Assembly (NCBI GenBank): GCA_016630955.3
Contig: CM049997.1
Span: 1,178,001-1,242,000, forward strand
From: Didymella arachidicola
Lineage: Eukaryota > Ascomycota > Dothideomycetes > Pleosporales > Didymellaceae
Direction: 5' to 3'
Length of the DNA: 64,000 nt
A model generated the notes under the pieces. It searched no databases. It worked only from the letters and a program-made list of their open reading frames with translations, and was not told the DNA's origin. A program made the position numbers and the translations under genes. Of this stretch, positions 10,406-21,085 are shown piece by piece; position 1 is the stretch's first letter; each line of letters begins with the position of its first letter.

Positions 10406-10890
10406 TCAAAGCTCCTTTGTCTTAACGCCTTCGAGACCCAGCACCTCCCTCCACGTCATGTTCGATCGCCAAAATTGAATGCTGGCAAAGATAAAATGGT
10501 TGATGCCTGTCATGAGCAAAACACTTGTTGCGCGATGCGGCTTGAATATGACTGTTCCAAGAGCAAGGGCTGAGAACGCTGTGTTCATGACGACAAGGGC
10601 CGGTAGCGCCTGCCTGCTCTTACTTGCACGAACATGTCCCAGGCCCACAGCAATAGTCTGACCGGTCAGCTGTATCTCTGTACAAGGCCAGAGGAACGTA
10701 CGATGATTGCAACGGCATGTTGAGCGCTGATTTCGCCTCCAGCTGTGGCATGCGCATTAGGAAGTTGTAGTCCGGAGAGCCTGCTCAGAAGCTTTGCAAG
10801 GACGCTGTGATAGATAATCTCCGGCTTGGTCAAAACAATGGTGCCGACCGTAGCATCGGTGACGCCTAACCAGAATGTGAATGTTGACAT
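10406..10890 (-). CDS. small integral membrane protein, unknown family
   Basis: Exons 10890-10702 and 10657-10406 with a 44-nt GT-AG intron (donor GTACGT, phase 0) encode 146 residues. Hydrophobic segments are visible near residues 3-22, 55-75, 84-105 and 110-128, so three to four membrane helices are likely. Short loops contain His and Lys/Arg. The overall plan, a small four-helix protein with an N-terminal helix that starts at once (FWLGVTDATVGTIV), resembles DoxX- or anthrone-oxygenase-sized fungal membrane proteins, but I cannot assign a family. In-frame codons before the ATG are free of stops back to a possible AG acceptor, so an upstream exon cannot be excluded. Confidence 0.6.
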
Positions 10891-11809
10891 CGCAGCTGAT
10901 GGTTCTGCTGCGAGAGCCTCGGGTTAGACTGTTAATGCGCTCGATGCTCGTGAATGTAGTGGAAAAGACAGAAGAACACGTCTCCAAGACAGACTTGAAG
11001 AGAGTGCTGCCAGGCTGTACAAATGTGACGATTGAACGTGGGAGCGTTGAATTGCGAACCCTAGCGGCTGAGCGTAGCCGTTGATAGGCGCGAAAGACAG
11101 CGATCTCTGCGCATGCGGTAAGAGGAGATGGACAGACTCACCACAAGACCCAAATGATTCCAGAGGTAGCGGCGTTCAATATACGTTGCTGCTCGATTGA
11201 GTGCTGTGATGAAGCGCGGTGTTGTCTGCAGTCTGGCGAAACGTACCTGCCCTTCAGCCGCAGCTGAGACATGTCCCGCGTGCGCCTTCCCAGGTTCCCT
11301 CATCAGGTCATGTTTTCCAAGCGAAGACCTCAATTGGCCTTCGCCTTTTCCTCTCAACACCCATCAATGCAGCGCCGCCGCTTCTACCTTCCATCTTGTT
11401 GACCCCCACGCGCAACACTGAGGCTCATGTTTCGAAATGCCGAATTTCAGCGGTCGCTGCCATGTGCTCGTGCCGTGCATGATACCGCCAGCCAATCGCC
11501 TACCAACGAGCGAGTCGACTATACGAAGTCGTAACTTTCGATGTCAGGATACTGTTCTCCACGTCGCCAAAAGAAGCATATTTAGTCGACATTGTTTGCG
11601 TATGGTGGTTCCCCGCAGCTCGTAGCTTGGCAACGACGGACCAAAGCCCGCGACGGCCTCGAAGAAGGCTTTAATAGCAGCCTTATCCATAGCCGTTGTC
11701 CGGGACCCATTTTCAATAGGCTTTGCCCTTTGAGAGCTTCTCTAGCAGGCACACAATTTTTACCGCACTTCTTGCCTCTCCGAGCCAAGGCCCTGCGAGT
11801 ACCTCCATC
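10891..11809. other. promoter region between divergent membrane-protein genes
   Basis: This gap separates the minus-strand small membrane protein from the plus-strand MFS permease. A minus-strand frame around 11061-11360 ends at a strong GTGAGT donor and could be an upstream exon of the small membrane protein, but the join could not be resolved. Confidence 0.4.
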
Positions 11810-13486
11810 ATGACGGATTTGGAGCCAGACGTTGTGAAGCGGCATGACTCAGGTCCTCAAACGCTAGGAGAGCTTAAGCACACCAAGACCATTGATACAA
11901 TCCACAACGACGAGGCGCTTCGGGTACTCGCTCAGTACGCTGGAGACCGGGAATGGACTCCCGAGGAGGAAATGAAGTTGGTCCGCCGACTCGATCGGAA
12001 ACTGGTCTCGCTGCTCGTCATCACGTATGGCTTGCAATACTATGATAAAGCAATGCTATCGCAAGCCGCGCTCTTTGGTTTGAGAGAAGATTTGAGACTA
12101 AGCACGGGCAACCGGTACTCGTTCTCCTCCGCCATCTTTTATCTGGGTTTCATCGTTGGCAGCTATCCAGCCATCCTCATGTCTCAAAGATGGCCAATCG
12201 AGCGTGTGGCAGCTAGTATCGTCGCCGTCTGGGGTGTATGCTTGATGTGCTCGGCTGCGTGCACAAACTGGCAAGGTCTGTCAAAGTCGATTTTCATGAA
12301 TCCTTTCCTGACCCATATAGGCTTCTACGCCCAACGCTTCTTCCTTGGCTTCCTCGAATCCGGAGTGTCGCCAATGTTCATGCTGATCGTCGGTGGCTGG
12401 TACAAGAAACAAGAGCAAGCACTTCGAATGGGCGCCTGGTATTCTGCAACCGGCTACGTCTCCATGGTATCTCCGCTCATCAACTACGGGCTCGGGCACA
12501 TTGACGGCGGTGGCCTCGGCCCATGGCAGTACATGTATCTCGTAGCAGGTTCCATCACCGTCCTGTGGGCACTCGTCATCATCTTCTTCCTCCCACCCGA
12601 CCCCATTCGCGCACAAGGCTTTACTGATCGCGAACGATACATCGCCGTCGCTCGTATGCAGGAGAACAATTCGGGTGTCCGTAACAAGCACTTCAAGGTT
12701 GCTCAGGTCTGGGAGTCGCTTTGTGACGTCAGGTTCTGGTTGGTCTTCACCATTGCCCTCCTCATGATGATAGCGAATGGGCCCGTAAGCTCGTTCATCC
12801 CAATCATCATTTCAGGTAAGCGGCAGTCTCATAATCAAGAAGGAAAGAGTTCTGACGGCAATCTCAGGGTTTGGCTATAACCGCCTCAACTCGTTGCTCC
12901 TTACCATGCCGGCAGGAGCAGTCATTGGCACTATCGAGCTCGCTGCACCCTATGTCGCTTACAAGATTCCCGGCATTCGCACATGGCTAATCGTCATCTG
13001 CCAATGCGGCACCATCACTGCGTCAATCTTACTTTGGCGACTGCCTCGAGGCGAAAAGGGAGGGTTGTTGTTCGGCTGTTACATCCTCGCGAGCTTTGGC
13101 GGAGCGTACGCGGTCCTCATGGGCTTACAAATTGCTAATACTGCAGGTTACACCAAGCGATCAGTGACATCCTCTGGCATATTTGTGGGGTATTGTCTGG
13201 GTGAGAGCGCACTGGACCTATCCTTGATTACACACTAAGATCGTGTGCAGGGAATTTCGTCGGGCCCTTACTGTTCAAGCCACAGGATGCGCCCGCTTAC
13301 GGCCCAGGGTTCGTCGCGGTGCTTGCAACCTCGATCGCTGCTGCTGCCCTTACCATTGTCTATCGCTACGTCTGCATATGGGAAAATCGGAGCCGCGACA
13401 AGTCAGGCACTATGGAAGGATATGATAACGCCTACGACGATGATCTTACGGATGTGAAGAACCCACAATTCCGATACACACTGTAA
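11810..13486 (+). CDS. MFS permease of the Dal5 / anion:cation symporter family
   Basis: Three exons (11810-12815, 12868-13200, 13251-13486) with 52- and 50-nt introns, both in phase 1, encode 524 residues. The start MTDLEPD was chosen over an in-frame ATG 87 bp upstream because it fits family length. After a hydrophilic N-terminus with KLVRRLDRKLVSLLVITYGLQYYDK, the hallmark entry into helix 1 of fungal allantoate/nicotinate-type carriers, about twelve membrane helices follow, with the long cytoplasmic loop in the middle. The C-terminal tail is acidic (DNAYDDDLTD). Family members import small carboxylates, ureides, vitamins or related compounds with protons across the plasma membrane; the substrate cannot be told from sequence. 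No catabolic partner gene lies next to it. Confidence 0.9.
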
Positions 13487-14164
13487 GCACGTGTCGTCTT
13501 GCCCCGCGTGCAGTCATCGGCCAGAATCTTCACATGGTTGTCAGCCGCTCTCTTTGAAGGGCAACGGGCATTGCTGCCGCCTATGTCAGTGCTCCTGCAC
13601 ACAGCGTACAAGCGTATGGTTCCGGTGGCGAATGCTTGCAGCACGCTGTAATCACAATTTACTTCCCAACCAAGAACAGGGCTAGATTGCTGGAAGTGTA
13701 CCGGTTTCCCCGAATTGCGCAAGCATGTCGTTGGGTCGACTGGGTATGAAGCGGGGATCAGGAAAGCCGTTACCCTTACCAGGCAACACCTTTTCTTGGT
13801 GACCATGGTTACGTTCCCCACTACCCCAACAACACCTACCAGAAGACTGCACGATGCATGATTGCCTTGAGATATAGGTTCCACAGGATTGATGTCCTTC
13901 GTGAAGTGCCAACTGCGACATTGCATCAATGCATCAGCGCGATCACACAATCTGACTCGTTCTTGGACGGCAGCCTGTGCTGTGCACCTTTCGTCTCTTG
14001 CGACACGCTTGGTTGTCACCCTGTCCTAAATCAATAAATCCTCGCTATCTTCATTTAGATGTTGGTCTGGCAGCACGTTGAGACGCTGGCATTACTTCGA
14101 ACGTAAGTGCATCATACTCACGAATACGCGCCGATTTCAACGATAGCTCACAGCATCACAGTCA
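13487..14164. other. intergenic region; antisense open frame rejected
   Basis: It holds the 3' flank of the MFS gene and the promoter of the next plus-strand gene. A minus-strand frame of 195 codons overlaps the MFS 3' exon, but it starts at GTG and has unnatural composition. Confidence 0.45.
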
Positions 14165-16132
14165 ATGTTCGACAGGATGTTTGGCTTTTTACGCATCAGG
14201 AAGAAGCATGTAACGACTACAGACTTCCCTGCGTACTACCCAGATGTCTCACCATTACGCTCTCCATCTCAGCGCCCGAACGTCAAAGGCAAGCTGGTTC
14301 TACCCACAAGCCTGGAAGAAGTAGCTGCCGCTGCACACAGGAACAAACCCCAACAGCTTCCAGCAGAAGATGCAACTGAAGACGATGTACGCTATTTTCT
14401 ATTTGAGGTCCTGACGCATAAGGACCATGGACTGGTTCGTCAGAATCCGCAGTGGATACTGGAAACCTGCATGAGCTGGCACGGAGACGGCCACCTGTTA
14501 AGATCTCTGCCCTTTGACAGCTATCAGCAGTTATGCCCGTTGTATCGGGGCCACGCCGTAATCGATTCGGTAGTCAAGTACCCCAAGTTTCCTCTGAAGG
14601 ATATGGCTCCTTGCGGAACTCGCGATCGTATCGCTGCGGTCATCCGGACAGCGGTCACATCCTTGAAGTCAAGCGAGACTAATCACCGAAGTCCAGTTTG
14701 GCAAAACTCGAAGCACGTGGGTGGACTGACAATTTCCCGATCTACTACCTCTCTTAGAGCACAGAAGCCTTCCTTGACAATGCATTCGGATCACCATACG
14801 CACCCCTTTGGAGATACTCCAGCCTATCCGATTCGAGAACAGTTCTACAGCCGCGGCAACCAATCTGCACCGCAGTTCAACTCGACGCCATCTCTGAGTA
14901 TCTGCAAAGACCCCTTCTTCACACAACATGGATCTGCCTTAATTCTACCGCAGAGGACGCCTTCGTCAATTCGACCTCTAAATTACCGACATGGCCCTGA
15001 GAAGGAGTTGTTGCCACCTCGTGACGATAAACAGCGCCGTCTTGGTGCACCTCACGGTCCGCTTTCGCCTGCGCCGCTCCCCTCGCCTGCTCTGTCCTGT
15101 GCTTACTCTGGCCGTACGATGTCCAAGACGAGCGACTCAACTCAATTCACTCTGTCTATCGATGATATTGTATCCACTGCGAAAATGTCTCCACCAATCT
15201 CCGAGGACGAGAATTACTGCTGGTTTGGTCATGCCAGTCGATCCCAATCAACGTCTCAGTCAACGAATGGCTCTATCTCCCAGTCAAGCATGGCTGAGCA
15301 GTACAGCCCATCAGGGACGTATCAGGCAATTGCCTTGCGCGTATCAGTGGGCGCCCCCAGTCGGTATAAGATGAGGCCGAATCCGCACTGTGACCCTCAT
15401 CTGCAAACGACACATCTGCCCAACTCGTTGTGCAATACGACTGCTATGTCTCACTCTTCTTCCATGACTCCTTCGTATGATGCAATTGATCAGTATGGGT
15501 ACCAACGAGACTCGGCGATGTCGCCAGAGGTGGCGCCTTATCCACTGCATCATGGGGCCTTCTTACATCCTTCTGCTCCTCCCACATCATCGTATGCTAC
15601 GATGACGCAGTCATGTCCCACGCCACCGCAGCAGCTCTCTAGCCCGACCACGCCAGGTGCCGCCAATTCGACCCCCTGCTCCCATATTCTCTCGGTACGA
15701 CCACTGAATAGGTACGCAGTAGATGATCATGTGTTCGGTACTGCAGAGCTCGTTGACCACAAGTCAAGGCCTGCACCACATCGTTCAATGACGGGCGATC
15801 AGAGCAAGAGGGTCAGATGGGACAAGAGCCATGATGATGTTCATCGCATTCGTATGAGCGTCCAGGGAAAAAGTGTGAACGGCCAAGATACTGTAGGTCC
15901 TCACATTCGGTTCCGTGACCTTCAGACAGGAGCGCCCAGACTGACGATGGTCGAAATAATAGAGCAACGTCAGCAGCTGGGCAAGCAACGTCTCGAGGGT
16001 CAGAGACGAATGAGTCAATCTCAGCGAAGACTGAAGACGGTGTACGAGACGATCGAGGAGCAGGAGGGCATCGGTGGAAGACCACAGCGTGGGGTAGATG
16101 ACGTGCAACATGAATGGGCAAGTTATCACTAG
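14165..16132 (+). CDS. large, mostly disordered hypothetical protein (655 residues)
   Basis: A single uninterrupted frame from ATG. Residues 1-170 look ordered: a basic, aromatic start (MFDRMFGFLRIRKK), then a helical segment around EDDVRYFLFEVLTHKDHGLVRQNPQ and Trp/Cys-containing stretches up to about 170. The rest, roughly 175-560, is rich in Ser, Pro, Thr, Gln and His with low hydrophobicity, typical of disorder. The last 100 residues become charged and helical (IIEQRQQLGKQRLEGQRRMS), with a possible short coiled coil. There is no signal peptide, membrane segment or known domain. Such proteins in fungi are often regulatory or scaffold factors, but no role is assigned. The reading frame is long enough to be confident of coding. 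Confidence 0.75.
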   Translation: MFDRMFGFLRIRKKHVTTTDFPAYYPDVSPLRSPSQRPNVKGKLVLPTSLEEVAAAAHRNKPQQLPAEDATEDDVRYFLFEVLTHKDHGLVRQNPQWILETCMSWHGDGHLLRSLPFDSYQQLCPLYRGHAVIDSVVKYPKFPLKDMAPCGTRDRIAAVIRTAVTSLKSSETNHRSPVWQNSKHVGGLTISRSTTSLRAQKPSLTMHSDHHTHPFGDTPAYPIREQFYSRGNQSAPQFNSTPSLSICKDPFFTQHGSALILPQRTPSSIRPLNYRHGPEKELLPPRDDKQRRLGAPHGPLSPAPLPSPALSCAYSGRTMSKTSDSTQFTLSIDDIVSTAKMSPPISEDENYCWFGHASRSQSTSQSTNGSISQSSMAEQYSPSGTYQAIALRVSVGAPSRYKMRPNPHCDPHLQTTHLPNSLCNTTAMSHSSSMTPSYDAIDQYGYQRDSAMSPEVAPYPLHHGAFLHPSAPPTSSYATMTQSCPTPPQQLSSPTTPGAANSTPCSHILSVRPLNRYAVDDHVFGTAELVDHKSRPAPHRSMTGDQSKRVRWDKSHDDVHRIRMSVQGKSVNGQDTVGPHIRFRDLQTGAPRLTMVEIIEQRQQLGKQRLEGQRRMSQSQRRLKTVYETIEEQEGIGGRPQRGVDDVQHEWASYH

Positions 16133-16992
16133 GCAGCGCGAAGTTAATGCGAACCGGGTGCGGGGCTGTGATGCAGAGGCCATTCTGTATTGCGCAGCTG
16201 CAAGCTTCAGAGCAAGGGTTGCAGCCGATGCGCTCACACATCGTCACTCTTTGTAGTAGACTATTAGCGTCGCATGTACAGAAAGAACTTCGCCAACGAA
16301 ACATCTCTTAGGCGGCGATGCAGGTGCGAGCGCGGCGCCAACGGCAACGATGTCTCAGTGAGCACCACAAGCTTGTGCTTTTTCAGAATCATACCAGCGA
16401 GCTTGATTCATAACAAATTCCCAAACCTTTGCGTTCGAAGGGCACTTGTGGAGTTTCAGCGGCTCTTTACGGCGATCTTCGGCTTCGGTATTCAGGCCTC
16501 GTGAGACATGCAATGTTGGAGATTTACCGGAAGAAATCGCAGTTTTCGACGAAACTGGAATAAGTTGCTTCTTATGGTAGGAAGTAAAATCATGTCGTGG
16601 AATGGTCCTGGAAGATTTTGGCATTTTTGTGGCTGGAGGGTTTCACGGTCGACTATTCTTTTGGCGACTTCAAAAGAAAGGGTTGGACAATGTGGGACTT
16701 ACACAAAGGAATGCGGGGAACTCGACTCCATGTTGTGTATGACTGAACACAGCTTCGATCGATGAAGAGATCCAAGTCCTTTGAAACAACAGTGTCGATG
16801 TGGTCTAACGTGTAAGCTAGTGTTCCAGTACATGTGCAATTTTCATGAAAGTGAGAGTCCACCCCAAAGATAAACTCAGATCATGGACTCATGTGGTACG
16901 ATCAAGATGGTGATACCTCATGCGGACAAATACTGCTAAGATCTCAGTGCCATTGAGATGCATACATGTGTTGCGAGTTCTCTCGCGACCCC
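16133..16992. other. intergenic region between convergent genes, nothing seen
   Basis: It contains the 3' ends of the disordered protein gene and of the acetyltransferase gene. Only short random frames are present. Confidence 0.5.
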
Positions 16993-17692
16993 TTACTGTG
17001 CCTTCAGAGGATCCCGGATCATGACTGTGTTCATATCCTCGCCCACGCCTCCATATTTTGTCAGATCGAACCTTTGCTCGAGTCGCGGCGTGAAGCCGCA
17101 CCTAGTGTACAAAGGTCGACCCATCATCGAGGACTCAAGGAAGCACGGCAGCTGCGCAACGTCAGCCTGAGTCGTACCCCAGTTGACCAGCCGAGCTCCA
17201 GCTCCACGTCGATGATGTGCTGGATCTGTGATTAGAATGTGGAGGACTGGGAAGGCGTTAGTGAACGTCTTGTTCCGGAGCGATCGAGGGACGCTTACAG
17301 TAAAAGGGCTTGGTCCCCATGAACTCTCTCCTGACTCTGTTCAAAAACCACATGAAGTCAATCATTGCTTGTTTGCCATCCTCATCTGCCCCCGGAACCG
17401 GCAGCATGGACTGTATCTGCTCCTCTTTGCGCTCCTTCTGATTTATGCGCCATTTGGCGCCGGCAATCATCTGGCCATCAAGTTCGGTATCGATGACTTT
17501 GAGGTACGTAATATCCTTCTCTTCTCGCAGCGACTTCAGATGCTTGTCAACTGACTTGTTGATATATTCCTCTGAAGGTGGATGCTCGACCATGAATTGT
17601 GTCATGCCACCGCCAGTGCCGAAAGCCGCGATTTGAATCCGGACGAACTCCGGGATGTCCGATTCGGTACACAGATGAAGCTCGAGACCCAT
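16993..17692 (-). CDS. GNAT-family N-acetyltransferase
   Basis: Exons 17692-17299 and 17246-16993, joined by a 52-nt GT-AG intron (donor GTAAGC, phase 1), give 215 residues. The start MGLELHLCTESDIPEFVRIQIAAF is the usual first strand and helix of a fungal GNAT domain. After the intron the acetyl-CoA-binding motif reads TDPAHHRRGAGARLVNWG, matching the R/Q-x-x-G-x-G/A consensus. Next comes a strand with FLESS and the motif PLYTRCGF, matching the typical Y-x-x-x-G-F near the C-terminus. These proteins transfer the acetyl group from acetyl-CoA to small amines or proteins; the acceptor is unknown. The catalytic core is complete, with no frameshift. It stands alone, without a co-oriented neighbour. 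Confidence 0.87.
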
Positions 17693-19169
17693 GATGAAGT
17701 AGTCGCGGAGTGATTCGAAGATGTCGTCGTTGCGTAGTCAAATATTGTGTTGTGGATGTTCGTGGATCTTTGGCAATGAGGCTGATGGGTGCCTTGTCTG
17801 CACCTTCCTTCATCGGCATGGATCACCCGGCTGTGAGCCGAACAACGCCCTTCCACGACAGGCCATGAGTCAACATGATCCCGTTTCCCACTTGACGCCC
17901 TTCTGCGCCCATCAGCAATGTACCTTACGATCGAGGCTCGACAGCGCTGTAGCTGCGGAGCCTTCGAAGGCTCAAATCGCGGGGCATGGCTCTGCCGGCA
18001 GTGCCCCTCCATGACTTTTCCAGTCAACGCGCCTGCTGCAGACCAGTCATCGTCAGCCACCAGGAATCGCAATGACCGCTACAAATTTGCATTGGCGATA
18101 CGAGCGGAAATTGTGGGGGATCCAGTGTAGCCTCGTGCAATGACGCCACGTTCCCTGACCCGGCATATGAAACGACCGATACGACTGAGCAAGCTCACCG
18201 AGCTGGCGGCCGACCAACGCCTACCCGATGCTCAAGGTGCGGTCATCTTCTGACTGTGCGCAAGGAACGCTTCAGCCTCATCGCCGAAACGTGTCGTGGT
18301 TCCACCACCAAACGATCTACTGAAACCTGTCACAAAGGGGCGGCACCCATCAACAGAACTCAATGCTTAATTCTCACCGCACAGGTACGCATCCCATGGG
18401 AGCCTTATCCTAGCTTACAGCTGTGTACAAACATTTCGAAAGGTGCTTGCATTCAGTTCAGTCATTGAGTCTTGTTCTTTGCCCGTCAGCGTCTAACTGC
18501 AGCTTGCTGTTCCGTCTTTCCTCCGTCTCGACTCGATGTTCGAACTCGACCCGCCAGTTACGTTGCATACGGAATCAGAATTCCGTGCCAAGTCCCCCGT
18601 AACCTCCTCAGATTGCGGAAGGGCCAGCCTCAGATCAGCCTGACCACGCCGAATGTACAGCCGTACTGCCTCGGCATATGCGAGCTACCTGACGACGGAG
18701 AGCCTCCGTACAAATCAGCATGTACCGTTTCAGATCTACCGGGACGTTCCTTTCACATCTGTCAAAGCCAGCCCTAACCGGTAGCTTGCGCCTAGCGCCA
18801 CACCTCTCCCGTCGAGAAAGAGGCTTGCTCTGCATGGCAAAGCCTGCAAGACGTTGGCTGACCACCGGTGCCCTGACAAGATATGCTATTGTAAGATCAT
18901 GCATGACGTTTGATGGCACTCCGGAGGAACTCAGAATCAAAACATAACAGATTCGTATGTGTGGCTGACCGCCTCATGATTTGTCTTGCGCTCGTGACCA
19001 CGTTCTACGGATCAGTATTCATATCACTTCCTTATAAGTACGCCGCGAGATATGTACTGAGAAACCGTCACAGCTCTAGTCTTCTCTTCTTCAACACTCA
19101 CTTGTACAGGACCGGCTCCTACATCTTCTACTTTTCATATCTTAATCTTTAAATTTTTCACCAATCAAC
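17693..19169. other. 1.5 kb intergenic region, promoter of the cutinase gene
   Basis: No coding signal was found despite several short frames on both strands. The last 140 bp form a good core promoter for the cutinase: a TATA box followed by CT-rich leader DNA. Confidence 0.5.
19033..19038 (+). promoter_or_regulatory. TATA box of the cutinase gene
   Basis: TATAAG lies 137 bp before the cutinase ATG and is followed by a pyrimidine-rich stretch with CTTCAACACTCACTTG, a typical fungal transcription start context. Confidence 0.55.
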
Positions 19170-19904
19170 ATGAAATCTTTTGCGCCTCTGCTTGTCCTCG
19201 CTCCGTTTGCGTCTGCGGCTCTCACCTCTTCGACCCAAAACGATGTCACCAATGGCAGCGGCTGCAAGGCCATGACAGTTCTTTTCGCTCGTGGCACTAC
19301 CGAGACAGGAAATATGGGCACCGTTGCTGGACCCCCTTTCGTCTCTGCCGTTGGCAAGATGATGGGCGGTGCGCAGAATCTTGCTGTTCAGGGCATCAAA
19401 TACCCTGCTGATATCCCCGGGTTTCTGGCTGGAGGCGATGCTGGGGGAAGTAAATTAATGGCACAAATGGTGGGCCAAGTCATGGCTGCCTGTCCAAACA
19501 CCGCACTTGTCATGGCCGGTTACTCGTATGTGTTCGTTCGATCCGCATAGGCGAGCCTAAGTCTAACAGTCTCTAGTCAGGGCGGACAGCTCGTCCACAA
19601 TGCCGCTTCTATGCTTACCGCAGACCAGTCTGCGTTCGTCAAGAGCGCAGTCATCTTCGGTGACCCAAACAATGGTGCTGCTGTTGGCAATGTTGGCGCC
19701 GCCAACACCAAGGTCATCTGCCACAATGGCGACTTGATTTGCGCTGGTCAGTCTGTCATCCTTGCTCCTCACCTGACCTACGGTCGCGACGCGAATACTG
19801 CCGCTGCATTCGTCATGTCGACTGCAGGTACAGCTGCTAAAAGCGCTGCTGCTGCTGCCGCCAAGGTTGTAGTCGGAAGGGTCGCCAACAGCTTCTCCGC
19901 TTGA
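19170..19904 (+). CDS. secreted cutinase
   Basis: Exons 19170-19525 and 19577-19904 with a 51-nt intron in phase 2 encode 227 residues. Residues 1-17 form a signal peptide ending SAAL. The nucleophile motif GYSQGG (Ser119) is split by the intron, as the TC|T codon of the serine. The rest of the triad is Asp171 in HNGDLIC and His184 in PHLTYG. Four cysteines (32, 108, 167, 174) fit the two disulfides of fungal cutinases. The enzyme would hydrolyse ester bonds of plant cutin or similar polyesters outside the cell. The C-terminal tail is unusually Ala-rich. A clear TATA box precedes it, and a galactanase gene lies 1.2 kb downstream on the other strand, so this short stretch carries two secreted polymer-degrading enzymes. 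Confidence 0.95.
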
Positions 19905-20157
19905 TAGCCAAAAGTTCCACCGCAGAGGCACTTAAGAGCTGAGGAAGATTTATGTACGTAGTGAAAATGCTGCTGGTCAGCTACGATACCCTTGTCGACC
20001 ATAATGTCTACAGAGATGTCTTCCACGATGAATACATATAATGACAAACAAGGCTACAAAGCTGATAGCCAACACTAGTCTAGATGGAGCTAGCTTCTTG
20101 GGGTGAATCGCTGTGACTTTCCTTGCCTTCCACCCTGTACCTCTCCCAGCCAACGCC

Positions 20158-21060
20158 ATGACTACCTCCAAGCTGATCCGAAAGCTCTTCAAGCGCGGCG
20201 ACAAGAAGAACGCTGAAGCCTCGACGACCCCCGCCGCCTGTTCAACGTCTCCTCTCCACTCGCCCTTCGTGGCTACATGCCTCCAAGCGCCTCTGCAACA
20301 GAACGCATCACGATTTCTTTCTCTCCCCAGCGAGATTCGCAACAAGATCTACGACTTCGCCATCTATCCCTCTGTCTCCACCATGTCTCTCCACCATGCA
20401 CCAGAAACGGTGCTATCTCTGCCCATCTTTGCCATCTGCCGCCAAGTGCGGTCCGAGGCCATCTCCAAGCTTTGCTCAAGCAAAAGCTTTTCTCTTTCCG
20501 GTCTAGGCACCTCCAATGCATTTTTTGAGATGATTGGTGACAGTGTGAGCGATCTACGCTTTGTCACGATTTGCAGCGAAACGGACTGGAGAAGTGGGAG
20601 TGAGAAAACGGCGGTCGAGAAGGTGACACTTCTTGACCATCTTGAGCTTGCGACCTCGCTTCGGTCTTTGCAACTCGTTGTCGGAGGCTTCCCACTCACT
20701 GAACAAGATGAGGCCCAGCTGGAGATCGCGTTGTCTGTGGGGGCACAATTTCTGTATGCGGTCAGGAGTGTTGTCGATCATGAGAGGGTCGAGGTCGAAG
20801 AGGAGAGGGTGATAAGGCAACGTTTCCTCGCACTTTGTGACCAGATCGGCTCACTGCAAGCTCTGCTCTTCCTGAAAGAGAAGCTGAAGAAAGAGCACGA
20901 GGAGCGTGCAGACAAGGTATTCCGAGTGGGGAAGGTGGCCAGTCTCGAGGGGGAAATGGAGGGCGTGATGCTGCCGCTCAGGATGCCGGAGTACTTCAGG
21001 AATACGGAGGAACACCTGCAGAGAACATGCTACGACAGCAGGAATGACTACGAGTCTTGA
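20158..21060 (+). CDS. hypothetical protein with F-box-like (2EXR-type) N-terminal motif
   Basis: A 300-residue single-exon protein from the first ATG (an upstream in-frame GTG was not used). Residues 55-115 contain FLSLPSEIRNKIYDFAIYP and then a segment with FAICRQVRSEA, the pattern of the fungal LPxEIRxxIY family often labelled F-box-like or 2EXR. This group is greatly expanded in Dothideomycetes and its function is largely unknown; some members may bind SKP1 as ubiquitin ligase adaptors. The C-terminal half is charged and helical (KEKLKKEHEERADK). The N-terminus is basic (KLIRKLFKRGDKKN). It lies between the cutinase and the galactanase genes, convergent with the latter (26 bp apart), and shows no sign of a shared role. 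Confidence 0.75.
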   Translation: MTTSKLIRKLFKRGDKKNAEASTTPAACSTSPLHSPFVATCLQAPLQQNASRFLSLPSEIRNKIYDFAIYPSVSTMSLHHAPETVLSLPIFAICRQVRSEAISKLCSSKSFSLSGLGTSNAFFEMIGDSVSDLRFVTICSETDWRSGSEKTAVEKVTLLDHLELATSLRSLQLVVGGFPLTEQDEAQLEIALSVGAQFLYAVRSVVDHERVEVEEERVIRQRFLALCDQIGSLQALLFLKEKLKKEHEERADKVFRVGKVASLEGEMEGVMLPLRMPEYFRNTEEHLQRTCYDSRNDYES

Positions 21061-21085
21061 TCACTTGAAGAATCATGTATTGTAT

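Noticed and set aside
13432..14019. 195-codon minus-strand open frame overlapping the MFS 3' exon
   Set aside because: It starts at GTG, has poor protein-like composition, and lies opposite the well-supported third exon of the permease.
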